DNA from: Zonotrichia leucophrys gambelii | Lineage: Eukaryota > Chordata > Aves > Passeriformes > Passerellidae | Direction: 5' to 3' | Length of the DNA: 64,000 bases | Assembly (NCBI RefSeq): GCF_028769735.1 | Contig: NC_088172.1 | Coordinates: forward strand, 92,332,951 to 92,396,950 | Shown here: piece by piece, positions 13,201-24,959 of the stretch | How positions within the stretch are numbered: the first letter of the stretch is position 1 | How the letters are laid out: each line of letters begins with the position of its first letter | Program-made: the position numbers and the translations under genes | Notes under the pieces: generated by a model | Seen by the model: only the letters and a program-made list of their open reading frames with translations | Databases searched by the model: none | Told to the model about the DNA's origin: nothing

Positions 13201-13872
13201 AGCACCAGCCAAAGCTGCCTGCTGGCAGGTTAGTGTTATTTATAGCCATTCTGTTACTTGGAATGTGCTGGAAGATAGTAAAAGTGTAAGAGTGAAATAC
13301 TTGATTCCCTCTAGTGAAGCCCTGATTTTGCTGTGTTCCTTCCAGTGAGGAATGGGAGAATTCATTCACCCTGCCACATGCACCAAGCTACACTTTCTAA
13401 TTCTGGGCACGGATCCTTCTCTCTTCCACACAAGGAGAGAAGTGGTCCTTGGCCCTGGCACTGAACAAGAGGCTGAGCTATCGCCCACAGCATCCCCTCC
13501 TCTCCCCAGCCCTTGGATCCCTCCCAGCTACAGACAGAGACCAGAGCTACCCCAGGAGGCCCTGACAGGGCTAAATTTAGAGCAGCAACATGCAGCGAGG
13601 TACAGCAGTGCTCCTGGTGCCTGAGACCTTGGCTGGGCAGCTGCAAATGACACTGCCTCTCCCAGACATGGAGTTATGGCCCTCCCAGCCCCTGAGGAGG
13701 GGGGAACCTCTTTCCTCTGCCCAGTGTTCCCTTGTTCCTGCACAGAACACTGCCATCGACTGCACAGGAGCTGCAAGAGGGGTCCCTGCCTCCTCCTCCC
13801 CTCTTTGCTCAGCAGAGACTCTTCACTTCTGCAAACACAAGAGAATCAGCAGCCTCCAAGAAGGGAATGTGA
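7295..13872. other. No recognisable gene; one poly-A tract
   Basis: About 6.6 kb without a recognised gene or transposon. The frames are short and on both strands; the longest (11792-12196, 134 codons) resembles no known protein. The stretch at 8580-9300 is AT-rich, while 7380-7900, 12300-12600 and 13400-13800 are richer in GC. The only simple repeat is the A-run at 10620-10644. Confidence 0.55.
10620..10644 (+). repeat. Poly-A tract, 25 nt
   Basis: Uninterrupted run of 25 A. No recognisable retroposed sequence or flanking direct repeat was seen, so I treat it as a homopolymer microsatellite. Confidence 0.9.
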
Positions 13873-14331
13873 TGCCTTGTGAGGCTGACCTAGAACAGAG
13901 GCTAGATGGAGTTAAGGAATACAGTAGGGATTTATTAAAAGGCCTCAATGGATACGCCTTGGGCAGCACAAGAGCCCAGCCAGGGCTACACCCCAGATTA
14001 ACCCAAAAAGGTCACAAAATGGACTACTGGTCACGGGGTCTCACACTTTTATAAGTTTTGGTCCATTAGCATATTGGAGCTAATTGTCCAATTACAGCTT
14101 TAGCCCATGCAGTCCCATCCTTGTTTTCTCTCTTAATTCCACTGTTGTTACCATTGTTTATGCTCTTGGGCCTGAGATCTGGATCTGTTGTCCTTGGGTC
14201 CCCAGCTAGAGAAGGAATTGCTTTGTCTCCCTGCTCTGTGAAGAGAGATCACCATCCCCTAATAAGAAGCCCAGATCCACACACCAAAGCAGAACAAAAT
14301 CTGAAAAATATAAAAGCCAAAACCTGAGGCA
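13873..14331 (-). mobile_element. Endogenous retrovirus LTR, minus strand, about 459 bp
   Basis: Read on the minus strand this runs from TGCCTCAGG to CAAGGCA, sharing a TGCCT/AGGCA terminal repeat. In that orientation TATAAAAG lies at about 14049-14056 and a polyadenylation signal AATAAA at about 13932-13937, in the right order for U3-R-U5. The wording resembles a songbird LTR I remember, but the family is not assigned. The flanks (ATGTGA left, TTAAAA right) do not form a target duplication, so the ends are less certain than for the two solo LTRs at 6650 and 19348. No gag-pol sequence is visible on either side. Confidence 0.75.
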
Positions 14332-16515
14332 TTAAAAGCACTTTTTCTTCGGGCACCCAGTGGCTCCACATGAAATATTTCAGCTGTCGGTGCCATGTGG
14401 GATGGCAAATTGCAATAATGCTTTCTGGGACATCCACATTGCAGACTTGTTTGTGGCACACGGCTCCACCACAACTTAGCCAACTTGTAAATTAGAAATT
14501 ATGGTTTTATTCTTACTGATGACACCCTCCCACCTTGTGATGGATGTGTCTTTCTTTGCACTAGAAAAACACAAGCTACAAATGAATAGTTCAAAAATAA
14601 ATTCTTGATAAGGAGTTGAAAAATTGTTTTAGCATTTTTAATACAGTCTATATATCAAAGCAAATGGACTCTGACTAAGGTGAACAGCTGAGGAAGCTAC
14701 ATAAGCAAACTAACAAAGCTCAGGAACTGAATGAATGAGAGGTACCATATAGTCATGGCACCTACATATCCAATGGCCAAAACTGCCCAAATCAGACAAG
14801 TTTTCACATACTGAGCTCTGAGCTACTCTGTGTTTGCTGTTGTGGGATTAAAAAAAATTGTAAAACTGGAAATACAGAATGGGGGAAGGAACTTCAGTGC
14901 ATTTTCTCAATTTGTTAATTCTCACAGTCTGGTGCTGCTTAGCCTTGGCAGATGGCATAAAGCAGGGTGCATCACAAGGAGGAACTCGCTCACTGGGGAT
15001 CAGTTGTGCAAAGGCACACCTGACTTTAAAAATATCCTAACCTGTTAAGTGCTTAGAGCCGTTTTAAACCTCACTCTGAGGCACAAAAAGAGGTGTTTGA
15101 TTGTGTTGTAGTGAAACTCATCACCCCTCCCACAGCCTGTCTACAGCTAATCACTGCACACTCTGATTTTTCATGGCATGATAGTGGAAACCTGCTGGAG
15201 GTTCTGTCTGAAAGGAAGTGTTTCAGCACTTGTGGAAACTATTTTCTCAGACAAGACCACTTGCTAAATTCAACTCACAAATATTTTCCAGCTGCCTGGA
15301 GTCCCTTTCCTTTTTGACCAGTTTACCACTGATCAAAGTTTCTCTGCTCAGATATCCCAAACTGCCCCTCAGGCAGCAGAAGGAAGGAATGAGCTGAAGT
15401 TCAAACCTGTCTCTGCAAATTCTCTCTGGAGGGAGGGAAACTAGCAATTGGTCTTGGACCTGCCAGGGAGCTACCTGAATAAAGCAGAGCTAGAAAGACA
15501 AGTGGGGTTAGAGCTGGCTCTGGGGAACAGTTTGATCTTTTCCAAGAATTTTTGCCAATATTGCCAGCAGGAGAAATGAGAAGCAAATACAGCAGGACAT
15601 TTCAGTAAAGAGAGGGACAGTGATGGCAGCCTGAAAGTCTGCTGGTCCTTCTTTTACATTTCCTAAACAAAATATTACTGATTTCTGCACAAATATATTT
15701 TGTTTTTAATAGATGAGTTTTTCTCTCCAAAACACTGGAAAGAAAGGACATTGAAACGTAAACTATCATCTTGACCTCACATTGTAAAATAGATTTCTAT
15801 TTCTATTTTCTATGCAAAACTGCAGTCAGACAGGAAGGTAAATCTTCTACAAGACTGTTCACAATAAAATTTGCCTGTTATGAGAGACAATCCTCAAGCA
15901 GAACAAATTCAGCAAGGAATTAAATGGAAATGGGGACTGATACAGGTGAATTCAAAGGCAGGTCTTCATTGCCACCACTCCTCAGCCAGGCCAGGAAAAT
16001 GTTGGGAAGAAAAACCTCCAGCATAACTGACACTAATGTAATTTCTGTCTCTCTCTCTTGACCCTTCTGGGTCACAGCAGCCTGGGCACATTGTGGGCTG
16101 GCACCAGGATGTCCATCCATAACTCTTCCCTGTGCTAAGGATTTCCAAAGCTGCTCCCTGTGTTTTGCAGCTTTTCCAGGACTGGGAGAGAGGCAGCAGG
16201 ATCTGCAAGTCAGGGCAGAGAGGCAGAGCTCAGGAGCCCCAGGGATGTGCAAACACTCTGTGTGCCCAGCAGGAACAGCACATACAGAGCATTTTGAACC
16301 TGTCATCCAGGGCCAGCTCTAACACTGCAGCTGCCTTCTTGGAGATAGACATAAAGGCTGTCATGACTCCATGCTCTTGGTTCCCTGGTGCACAAAAAGC
16401 AGAGACCCTCAGTTCCTTCTGCATGTTCTGGTCGTGTTCTTTCTCATGTCTTGGTAGAAAAAACCAAAAGAATTGGATAAAAAGCAGGGCTCACAGTGAG
16501 AAGCCCTCTTGAGAC
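14332..16515. other. No recognisable gene or repeat
   Basis: Mostly AT-rich single-copy-looking DNA with a GC-richer patch at 16000-16330. Open frames reach 128 codons (15920-16306, minus) and are not recognisable. Confidence 0.5.
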
Positions 16516-16625
16516 CTCACCACACAGAGTCAGCAGGCCTGGCACAACCTCTGGCTTCTTCCAGGAGTATCTCACCACACAGAGTCAGCAGGCCTGGCAC
16601 AACCTCTGGCTTCTTCCAGGAGTAT
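16516..16625 (+). repeat. Exact tandem duplication, 2 x 55 bp
   Basis: The 55-bp segment at 16516-16570, starting CTCACCACACAGAGTCAGCA and ending CAGGAGTAT, is repeated without a mismatch at 16571-16625. Identity along the full unit means either a very recent duplication or an assembly artefact. Confidence 0.95.
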
Positions 16626-19341
16626 CTGATTTTCTAATTTCCAAGAAAAAAACCCAATCCTGCATCCCCAGCTGAAACTGCTCATGAGACAAGACACTCC
16701 AGATTTAGATTGTTTTGCCTCACACGTGAAATACAATCAGACAGGACAATGGGGAAGCAGAAGCCACTGTAAAATCTCTTTCCCTGGTGTTCACCATCCC
16801 TGAGGCTTCACTTGATGGCCACTTGATAGAAGATGAAGAATGACCAAGCAGAGTACAAACTCCAAACTCTGTCTGTAACATTCTTTTGTCAGCCATAGAC
16901 ACTTATCTCAAACATAAATAGGTGATACAAATGTAAGGAAATGTCTGGGACAACATGATGAAATCATCTGGAATAAAACCCAGAGCTGCTGCTGCTGAAT
17001 TTGGTGTAAAAAAAACCAAAAACCAAGACAAATACTTTTCAAGGGAGTTGAGGTATCTGCTGCAAATTCAATGTGAGAGACAAGGGAGAACAACCAGAAA
17101 GAAATTAGTACAGAAAATAACCAACCCCTTCCAAAGACCAAGAAACAAAACCCAACAAATCTCTGAGAAAGATTTACAGAAGAACTATTTAAAATCTAAA
17201 AATTTGAAAACCTAACTAAAATATACACAAATCAAGACATCATACTGAAAATGTATTCATTTCATATTTCAGTGCAGTTAATTTCCTGTCTTTTAAAGGA
17301 AAGAGTCTGTCTGAGAAAATGAGTGGTTCTGGGAGCAGAGACATGAAAGGAGTTTTTACATGCATTCCCTGATGTCTAATAAAGGATGAATCTGTTCTCC
17401 AGTCTCTGGGAGGAATATTTGTAGGATTTCACCTTTCCACTCAGCCATCTATTTCTGTCAGGTATGTAGGGCTATGTTATTTCTTCACCTGCTGCTCCAG
17501 AATCAAATTTCACTGAGGTGGGTCCAGTATCAAAGTTTTGGGCCTTTCCTACCTAGGAAAAAATCAGCAAGATTTCCCTAAAAAGCCTTTGGGAGGGCTG
17601 AAACTATCAGCCCTTCAAAATTTTCATTAAAATGTCAAATGGTACTGTAATAACTGTCCCCTTCTTTTCAGTGACTTACTGCCAGTCTTTCAACCAAGGC
17701 ACTTTTGACTGTGCAAATAACCAATGGCCACACCACAAAGAAATCCCAGTACTTGGTCATTTGTACATTTTTTAAAAATGAAATGGACAGCAGGCATGTG
17801 CTCCCAACCTTAGCATATTAATAGTGCTGGATAAGACATCATGCAGTAGAAAGTGGGCTGCTGCCAAAAACAACCAAGAGGAAAGCCAAGACATCAATTA
17901 AACCTCTGGTTACTCCTGGTAGGATTATTCTGATTTAAAGCAATCCTGGCAGAATGCATCCACTATCAGAACCAAGGCAGAGCAGATGAAGAAACAGCTC
18001 AAAGTCAGACTCCTCTATCATTTTGCTGTTTCAAGTGTCCTTGGAGCGCTTGGAAAGAGCTTGAGTCCAAAGAGAAAGCTGAAGTCCAAATAAGTGAGTG
18101 TAGAGTTTATACATTGCAGGAAAAAATGACCTATTTTGCTGATTTCCTTCAAGTATGAAAGCAGGTTTGACTTTGCATTGTTATTGGCAAATGACCTTTA
18201 AAAATAAAACAGAAGTGACTTTTCCAAGTCATTTGCAGTCTCTATAAAGTGGAAAGATTTGAGATGAATGACTGCTAACAGGAGATTGGTTTGGGCACTA
18301 AGTAAACGTAAGTGGATGGAAAAAAGCCCCAGCAAAATGAAAAGAAAAATGGATTATCAGGCAGCCTGACAGGAATAAGGCAATGCCAAGAAAACAAATG
18401 AAATGTAATAATGAAATCAAATTTTGTCTGTGATATTTCAGTCTCTACCAAAACAAGGTTTGTTGTGCTTGGCAGTGGACTGCCAGAGAGGGGAAGTGTA
18501 GCAGTTTCTTTTTCCTCTGCTCTGGCCTTCATCACAGCACCAGGAGGAAGATGTATTTCCTAGAAGTGTCTTATCTTCCAACCAAAGACAAACACTGGAG
18601 GTCTTCAGACTTGTTCCTGATCAAAGTTCATCCCAAGTGCTCCCCATTCCCTCAGCAGCATGGTGACAGCCTTGCATGGGCTTGGCCGTGAGGGATGGGG
18701 TGGTGGCTCAGCTGGCAGGTGCACCCTGGCAGAGCCCAAAATCTCCATCCCCCAGCAGCAAACCAGGACAGTCACTCTCTGAGTACCACAAGGGTCAGTG
18801 CCAGCACGAGAAAGATCCTGCTATTCCAAAGATCCAGGCACTGCCATGATGGGCCAAAGCCACCAGGCCGAAGCCAACCTGTTCCCAGGTGGTTTCAGCT
18901 GGTTTGAGTCCATTTTTTGTCTGGAGACACAAAAGGGCCTGACAAGTTTGACCACAACAGCCTGAAAGGACTTCCCAGAGTGAAGTAGCCAGGAAAGGCT
19001 GGCCTTACAAGGAGCTGTGCCATAGATTTTCCTGGATGAGAGACAGAGCAGCAGCAGAGACAGCTGAGAGCAGCCACAGGGCACAGGCTGGAGATAAGGG
19101 ATGTATTTTAAGTGCTGCACTGAAAATACATGACCTTGCCACTGCCAGGAAGGAAGGGCCTGATCCCGCCCCCCTCAGAGTCAGGAGAGCCATCTCAGAC
19201 CTTGCTGGACCATCAAAATGAAGACAGCAAAAAGATTCAGCTCTATCCTTTCCTCTGCCACTTCCAGTGCAGGGATGCTGTGACAAACCCACTCTCAGAG
19301 GTTTTTAATCCTCCTATTTATTCTATCTGTGATTGCTTATA
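16626..19341. other. No recognisable gene or repeat
   Basis: AT-rich from 16640 to 18500, then GC-richer at 18600-19200. The longest frame is 99 codons. A basic 86-codon frame at 16955-17215 reflects A-rich composition and is not a known protein. Confidence 0.5.
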
Positions 19342-19347
19342 CAATTA
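19342..19347 (+). repeat. Target-site duplication, left copy (CAATTA)
   Basis: CAATTA directly precedes the TGTCGG start of the LTR and is repeated directly after its end at 19980-19985. Six-base duplications are typical of class II (ERVK-like) elements. Confidence 0.9.
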
Positions 19348-19979
19348 TGTCGGATCTCAAAATCTCAGCCCTGAGATGCTGAGCCTCCGAGACCAGCTTG
19401 GGGGTCTCAGGAGTCCTGGAATGTTGCCAGAAGTGTCTGGTAGCTAGACTTTAACCCTACACAGGAGACGACAAGGATGAGGGCTTCACAGGGCCTCACC
19501 GGGGTGAAGGGTGGAAAGATTAGTTAATTAGAGAGTGAGACACAAGGTTTAAGATTTATGTACAGGGGGTTTAGAGGAGTAAGATGGAGGAATTGGGGTG
19601 TGTCCTGTCCTCCTCCTTCTTCCTCCTCTCCTCCATCTTCTTTGGCCACGGTGGCACCTTTCTATTGGTTATTACTGAGAGTACACCGAGTTATAAGAAT
19701 AGATGGTATTGGGGAAAAATGATAAATATTGTATACGTAGCAAAGGGTATAAAGATAGGTGCCTGCCCCGGAGGGGGATGGATTGTGCCCATGGCTGACT
19801 GCTGTGCAGATCTCTGTTCGGCTGAAAGAACATCTTTTAGATAAACAATTAATAAACATAAAACCAGAAAGAAGAACTGAAGCCTCTTCTCGTCCTTGCA
19901 TACCCGGGCTGTCCCAAGGCCAACTCCGGGCCACCTCCGGGCCTCCCAGGCCCCTCAAACAGCCGAGATAAACCTGACA
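19348..19979 (+). mobile_element. Solo LTR of an ERVK-like endogenous retrovirus, 632 bp
   Basis: Begins TGTCGG and ends CCTGACA, sharing TGTC/GACA termini, and is flanked by a perfect 6-bp duplication CAATTA on both sides, which fixes both ends. TATAAA is at 19748-19753 and AATAAA at 19851-19856, about 100 bp apart, as expected for an LTR promoter and its polyadenylation signal on the plus strand. No internal coding sequence remains, so it is a solo LTR. More than a dozen CpGs persist in a CpG-poor neighbourhood, which together with the intact duplication suggests a young insertion. Short open frames within it (for example 19584-19844) are not genes. Class II is inferred from duplication length. 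Confidence 0.92.
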
Positions 19980-19985
19980 CAATTA
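19980..19985 (+). repeat. Target-site duplication, right copy (CAATTA)
   Basis: Exact match to 19342-19347, directly abutting the LTR end. Confidence 0.9.
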
Positions 19986-22900
19986 TGTATAATATCTATA
20001 GCTGTCTAATCCTTAGAGGGCATGTCAAGTCTATCTAAAACAGGCAGAGCAGTCACACTGTGTTTCAGGGATCACTTTTTTTTTTCCTATAAAGAACAAT
20101 CTATTGCCTTAGCAAAACAAATGAAGAAATCTGCATATCTCTAAATTTGTTCAAAGGAATGGTTTTTGGGGCTTTTTGTCTTTTCAAAATTCAGAATTGA
20201 AATACTTTCAGTGAGCACTGAGGCATTTGTCTGTAGTAAGTCAAGCTGCCATATTTTAAAATTATTTGTTGTGTATTTATAAGGCAAACTGTTATAGATC
20301 TTTCAGTTAATACTCTGTTTATCAGCACAGAAAGGAATCCCCAGCTCTGAGTGACAAATACTGAAACATGCCTTTCTTTCCTCTCTTGAGGAGAGATGGA
20401 CACCCTGAACTGAGAGCTTCCCAGTTTTTCTAAAGGTCCCAGAACAGTGATTCAGGCTGGCAAGAGATTTTTCACCCCTCTGAGTGCTCTGGATCATGCA
20501 AAGCTCTTGTGCTTCTTGATTCTTCCCAAGGCTGGGATTGTGGCAGGGGCTGGCACTGGGTGACAATTGCAGCTGCTTACAGCACAAATGGGATTTAGCT
20601 TTGCCATTTGAAAGGACTCAGCTGGGACATGAGTTGTTCTCCAGTGAGGCTGAGGAGAGATAATGCACTCCTCATTACATACACAAGGAGGGCTCTCACA
20701 CCACCCTTCCACATTTGCCAGAATTAATGTGGTTTTGACCTAATGTGTTACAATTAGACACTAATAACACTTCAGGGACTGACACAGTTAGTTAGACTAA
20801 TTTAACCTCTATTATAGCCGTACTCTTCCCTTTCATCCCAAAGGCCCTCCTTAGACAACCAAGTGTACTTATTTATGCAATTGGTTTGCAACATAAAACT
20901 GAAAAAATACATATTTCCAACATGATTCTGCTCAGAGAAAGGAAGATGCTTTGTTTGCCTTTGTAATAAAACAAGACAAATTATTTTGTGCATGCTGAAT
21001 CCCACAAGCAAAAGCTAAGAAGTGAAGACACTTCAGGAACTTCAACAAAACTTGAAATTACAAAAGTTCAGCAGATATTTGCAATGGTTTCAGGAAAGAG
21101 AGAGAGTTCTGACATTATTCAGGAAAATGGAATCTAAGTAGAATTTTTTTTCCCCATCTTTGCACAAACCTACTTGGTTGTCGGCTGTTTTTGTGAAGAC
21201 AGGCATGAAAATCTGTGATTTGAAAAATGACATTGTTTATTCTTATCCAGGAGTTTCAATGCATGCCTAGCTATTATATTACACTCTGCAGTGGAAAACA
21301 AAACACAATCTGTGTTCTGAAGCACATGGTAATGGGCACCACAAACGGAACTGCTCATGGTTTAGCTTTGCTGGTTTCTCTCTTGCTACATCATGTACTC
21401 TAACTCAGGATTTCATGTTTTGCCTGACTCCAAGACATGGTATTTATCAACATATCCTTCTGGCATGAAGCTCTCTGAAGATCTTGGACTTGACCACAAG
21501 CAAATTTCATGCATATTTTGCAGCAATTTCCAAAATAAATTTAAAATTAAATTCAGGAAAGAGTCTGGAGTTTGGGTGTGAACCACATGAAGCATCTGAA
21601 CATCCAGTGTAATGATGAGTTAGGGTATGTGGTGTGTGCCATGAACAGACATCAGTCGTGGCTATGAGTGCCTCACACAGAGGAAAAGTCTTTAGACAAA
21701 AAAATCACATCAATTCCAACACAGTGCAAGGCAAGGGATTTGCCATCCAACACTTTAAAAGAAGCAGGCATGTTTTATGTAGTTAGTTTTAAATTTCACT
21801 GCAATTATGACACACTAAATCACAGCAGTACAGGTGTAAGTATTCATCTAGATTTTGGTTAACTGAGAATATTCTATAATCCTCCAGAGAACCTGTATTT
21901 TGCTGATCTGTTATGGAAGGCAATTTTTGTAACACCTGCTGCAGGTCACTCACAAGTGCAACTTGCATTTTAGAGAAGCTGAGAGGAAGGTAAGAAAGTG
22001 ACAGCATTCTTGCAAAGTGTGCATTTAAGATTATTTTCTGCAGCAGGAACACTAAGTGAAAACATTAAGTTAGGTTCTGATTCCTGATCAAAGGATTATG
22101 GAATTTAAACTATGTTACATCAAATCCCCTGTAGAGAGAGGAAGGGGATAAAGACACCCGTAATCTCTTCTGATTGCACATGCTTCTCTTCCCTTTTGCC
22201 TTGGCTCCTTACATCCATGATGTTGAAGAGATTACATTGTTCATGCATCTTTCAATCCTCCACTAATAAATATTAACTCACTAATCAACCTCACTGAGCA
22301 GCTGATGCTTCCAGGATTTTATATGCCTGCAGTTTTTGTGAAAACTGGCATCTGGCTAGAGGAACGCAGCCCAGAGAGTGTTCCTGCTCTCTACTACAAC
22401 TGTGCTTGGCAGCAGCTGGCAACCTGTCAGCTGGCAGGCGAAGGAGCATGGATGTCATTTGTCACTACCTACAGGCATCATCCCTGACAGAACAGAAACT
22501 GGCCACAAAGGAAACAGGGCAGGAAGCGGGTTTTTGGAGGAAAGAAGTCTTAATTAGTTCTGCTGCTTATTGAACACCTTGTTCTATAGGACATTGACAT
22601 CCTTGTGATGTGTCCTGACTCCTCAGGCAGCAGCAGTTAGAAAAAAGGAACAAGCAAAATGGCAAGAGACAGGGAGTGTAAATGTGAATTTGTGATGCCC
22701 AGCTCTCCTGACCAGGTCCTGAAGGATGGGTGATGGCTCATTGATGAGGAAACAGGGAGAGAGCTAACACCTGTTTGTTTTCCAAAGCACTGGTTTTCCT
22801 TGAAAGAATGAAAGTATATCATTTAAATGAGGGCTGTACAGAGGACAGGTTTTATTTGCTTGGGTTGTTTTTTTTTCTTTGAGTAATGTGTTTAGGATGT

Positions 22901-24005
22901 GACTTTTTAATAGCTTATTTATTGTAATGAGAGCCCTGATGACCAGACATTTTCATGGGCAGGAATTTTGATGCTTGCCTGGAATGGAACAGATTGGAGG
23001 AGTCTCATAGCAGCATAACTGCCCTTACAGGGCAGGCATTTCACACTTCATTTGTCCATAGTCTCAGTGGCAAAACTGGGAAAAAAAGTACCATAATAAG
23101 TAATCAACCCATAAATGTGCCAACCATGGGTCAAAATGGGAGATAGAGTAAATTCACAGGAGGGATTCAAGAACATGTGAAATACCCCACAGGGTTTTGG
23201 GGTTTTTTCTGTGCAAGCAGAGATCATATTTAAAATATTTTTGACTCGGTGAAACACTTTCTAACAAAAGTTTTGGTGTGAGTGATCAAAAAAACCAGCT
23301 GTGTTTGGTTATGATCTGATTTAGAAGGATGCCATGTGCCTTATGTCCCTTCTCTCCTCAAAGCAGCCTCAGTCAGAGATTTCCTGCCATGTGATCCCAT
23401 GTTGTATCTCAGGAAGAAAAAGGACAAAGTTACTCTTCAGCCTGTGAATCAGATGTGCTTTGACCCTGGAGTGTGGTTGAAGCTCTTGCATTCAGATCAT
23501 GAAATAGTTTCCCTCTTAACAGGATGGCTGAATCCAAACCAACTTCTGGGGTAGCAGGGAACCTTTGCCAGTACTTGTCACTGTATCATACACAGGACAG
23601 GAATTCTTCTGGTGAAGGTCTCTTTATAAAGTTCAGGGGTCCAGCAGAGTGAGCAAGCACCAGTCACAATACCTCCACTTATTCCACACAGCATCAAACA
23701 AAAAAAAGTTGCTTGTTTGGCTTTTCTTTTTCTCCTATGTAGAAATCCAAAGTGTGTAGGTCCAGTGTGGGAGGGACGCACTTATTATCTGTTTCTTTTC
23801 ATGGATGAGCCAGAGGATATTATATCTTTAAGTAATTGAAAATAACCTCCCTTGCTTCACTTGCCTGTTGTTTTGTGGTTTGGGCTTTTTCCCTGTATGT
23901 GACAGAACATTCATTTTGCCCATGGTAAGTAACACCACCTTGGTCCTTCTTAGAACTAAAGGTGTATCTACTGTCACACAGAAAAGCTTTTCACCTTTGC
24001 CCATG
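19986..24005. other. No recognisable gene or repeat
   Basis: Four kilobases of AT-rich, single-copy-looking DNA. Frames are all under 95 codons. Nothing matched a family I know. Confidence 0.55.
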
Positions 24006-24078
24006 CAGGTCCAGCAAGCAAATAATGGTTTAATAATCCCCAGGTCCAGCAAGCAAATAATGGTTTAATAATCCCCAG
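24006..24078 (+). repeat. Exact tandem duplication, 2 x 35 bp
   Basis: Unit beginning CAGGTCCAGCAAGCAAATAA at 24006-24040 is repeated identically at 24041-24075, with 3 more matching bases (CAG) after it. Confidence 0.95.
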
Positions 24079-24684
24079 TGCCCCACAATCCCTCCTGAGG
24101 AACAAACACTACTGCCCTGACAACCAGGTGGGGCTGATGCCCAACAGATTACAAGGCCAACAGATGAAGGAGTGGAATTAAACTCCTGAGGGGCTGAGGG
24201 AAGGCTCCAGCTAGAAGCATTATCCCATGCAATCCTGGCTGTGCCGTGCAGAATCAGGCACTGCTGGAAGCAGAGCAGTCTCTGACAGGCACAGCACAGC
24301 CAGGATGCCCAAAGCAGGGCAGCCAAGCAGCCTCTGACAGCAGAGTCACCTGGGCACCCCACCCGGCCCTGGGTGCACCAGTGCCTGGAGCCTTTGGAAT
24401 GGAAATGCAAATGCCAGCCATCTGTCAGCTGCTCCTTCAGTGAGGCAGGGCACAGGGGCTCATTAAAAATAAAATAAACTCCCCAACAGCACAGAACTGC
24501 ACTAGGCCAAAATAGATGGTGAGCTCAAAACACACAGGGAAGATTCATGAGTTGCACACAAACTAGGGAGGAGGCAGGGAGCCAGAAGGGAGCCAGAGGA
24601 GACGGATGCCAGGGGGGAGCCAGAGCCTTGGTGTGAGCAGGGCTCTTGGTGGAGTGCAGAGGGCTCAAGTGTGAGCCCAGCCAT
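24079..24684. other. No recognisable gene; G/A-rich lead-in to minisatellite
   Basis: GC-richer DNA. At 24560-24630 the words GGAGCCAGA and GGGAGCCAGA recur several times, suggesting a degenerate simple repeat beside the minisatellite. No gene recognised. Confidence 0.5.
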
Positions 24685-24959
24685 CTACAGGGAAGGGACC
24701 TGGATAGCCTGAACAGCTCAGTGATCCATAGGAAGGGACCTGGACAGCCTGAACAGCTCAGTGATCCACAGGGAAGGGATCTGGACAGACTCTGGACAGC
24801 CTGAACAGCTCAGTGATCCACAGGGAAGGGATCTGAACAGCCTCTGGACAGCCTGAGCAGCTCAGTGATCCACAGGGAAGGGATCTGAACAGCCTCTGGA
24901 CAGCCTGAGCAACTCAGTGATCCACAGGGAAGATGTGAAGGGACCTGGACAGCCTCTGG
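24685..24959 (+). repeat. Minisatellite with 40- and 52-bp units
   Basis: Five units and a partial sixth, each opening with a variant of CCACAGGGAAGGGA and closing with CTCAGTGATC. Unit starts are 24685, 24726, 24766, 24818, 24870 and 24922. The first two units are about 40 bp. The next three are 52 bp because of an extra 12 bases (an extra CTGGACAG/CTGAACAG-like block). Units 4 and 5 differ by only one base in their shared length. The repeat is also readable on the minus strand as a run of similar peptides, which are artefacts. Confidence 0.92.
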
